In this document: positions 63,195 through 64,000 of the stretch, piece after piece
Numbering within the stretch: position 1 is the stretch's first letter
Layout: the number at the start of each line of letters is the position of its first letter
From: Panagrolaimus kolymaensis
Taxonomy: Eukaryota > Nematoda > Chromadorea > Rhabditida > Panagrolaimidae
DNA: 64,000 nucleotides
Assembly (NCBI GenBank): GCA_028622995.1
Contig: JAJQJQ010000010.1
Span: forward strand, 2,294,001 to 2,358,000
Direction of reading: 5' to 3'
The notes under the pieces: model-generated
Seen by the model: only the letters and a program-made list of their open reading frames with translations
Told to the model about the DNA's origin: nothing
The model's database searches: none
Translations under genes and position numbers: made by a program

Positions 63195-64000
63195 ATGGCA
63201 TATCCGAACTTTTTAAGAAATAATCCATTACAATTATATTTATCTATAGCTCCAGCAGCTATTTGTGGATATTTGGCTATTGATGGTACGTAAATTTTTA
63301 AATAAAAATTAATGGTTATTTTCGTAGTTATTAGGTTTTCGAGATAATTTTATAATAAGTCGCTATTTTGTATGGAGAAGTAATATCAAAGTTCCTGATA
63401 GTTTAGTCGATAGTCTTGATAAAGAATTTTCGACATTGATTACAAGACACGATAAAGAGTTCCAAAATGTCAACGTTAGTTTTTCTCCATATCTCATTTC
63501 TTCGTACTCAACTACCTATTTTTTTAGTTTAGGGCTTCATTGATTGATAATCTCGAACCACGTACATATGGTTCATTCATGTTTCAATTTGGAAGTGAAT
63601 TTCAATTTCCAGTTATATCAGTCATAAAAAATGCTAATGAACTCAAAGCTAACCATTCTAACTTGCTTGATCTTGTTAAAGAACTGTCTGTTTTTTTTCG
63701 TTTACTAATGTCATTATTATCATTGTAAATTTTTTTTAGCAAATTGAATGGTGTTGTTGAAACTTCAAATATCAATGAAAAAGAGTTAGAAAACGTTTTA
63801 TTAACAGAATCCGCTCGTGTTTTTACGCTTCGACGTGAAATTGTTCAATCGGAATCGTAAGTAAATGAAGCTACACACTTCTGCCCCATAAATTCTTTTA
63901 GATAAACTTTTTATATATTATTTTTTTCATTTAATATGGTAAAATATTTTAGCGTCAGTCATATCTTTATTCCATCAGTTGTTGGAGCTGCAAGTTATTA
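63195..64000 (+). CDS. TMEM177-like mitochondrial protein (5' part, cut by window end)
   Basis: Exons 63195-63285, 63335-63474, 63528-63685, 63740-63856 and 63953 onward stay in frame; the gene runs off the window. The N-terminus has a hydrophobic segment (LYLSIAPAAICGYLAI). Later come EPRTYGSFMFQFGSEFQFPVIS and LTESARVFTLRREIVQSES, which parallels the TMEM177 pattern (F..F..Q.VS.GFP / L..S..A.KFAL.REVV..ES), followed by a second hydrophobic stretch at the end. TMEM177 stabilises COX20 in cytochrome c oxidase subunit II assembly in the mitochondrial inner membrane. The third exon must start at the first of two adjacent acceptors, since the second one meets a stop. Confidence 0.75.

Overview
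The window is nuclear DNA of an AT-rich nematode. Genes are compact, with many introns of roughly 45-60 bp that end mostly in ttttag. The window carries a typical nematode cuticle collagen, and many first exons are preceded directly by a splice acceptor, as expected for trans-spliced leaders. The exact genus cannot be fixed; a clade IV / Strongyloides- or Panagrolaimus-like composition is only a guess. Gene models below were built by hand from splice signals; almost all close to a whole number of codons.

Layout. 1.4-4.6 kb: novel-type protein kinase C (+). 4.6-12 kb: a long gene-poor stretch hiding one small two-exon neuropeptide precursor with an allatostatin-C-like Cys loop (6451-6836, -). 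12.2-13.2 kb: cuticle collagen (+). 14.4-14.9 kb: an intronless gene resembling a phage protein family (-). 15.4-17.2 kb: SLC36-type amino acid transporter (-). 19.5-20.6 kb: mitochondrial citrate carrier (+). 21.1-23.6 kb: a 59-residue acidic protein (-), a 199-bp fold-back MITE-like element and a Gly/Pro/Ser-rich protein (+). 25.6-26.6 kb: secreted Pro-rich EB-module protein (+). 26.9-33.5 kb: Derlin, CRAMP1-like and SMCR8-like genes (all -).

34.1-43.8 kb is one large DNA transposon of about 9.7 kb. It has long terminal inverted repeats built of CG-containing 12-15 bp subrepeats, a spliced MULE-type DDE transposase, and four further genes: two tandem minus-strand genes only 42 nt apart, one plus-strand gene of unknown function, and an OTU-family cysteine protease. 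This multi-gene element is the most unusual object in the window.

44.0-55.0 kb holds a RhoGAP gene (WW-PH-RhoGAP) and an RBBP6-like E3 ligase gene, both on the minus strand. A direct 4511-bp tandem duplication, apparently identical between copies, joins the middle of one gene to the middle of the other. The result is one intact RBBP6, one intact RhoGAP, and between them a truncated RhoGAP fused to a headless RBBP6 3' fragment. 55.9-64 kb: Golgi SNARE GOS-28 (+), a rhodopsin-class GPCR (-), a SRCIN1/KIAA1217-like coiled-coil protein (+), two small membrane proteins in tandem (-; one resembling SMIM4/UQCC5) and the start of a TMEM177-like gene (+).

The host genes are housekeeping and developmental genes with no common pathway, although several are mitochondrial (citrate carrier, TMEM177-like, SMIM4-like) or endomembrane (Derlin, GOS-28, SMCR8) components.
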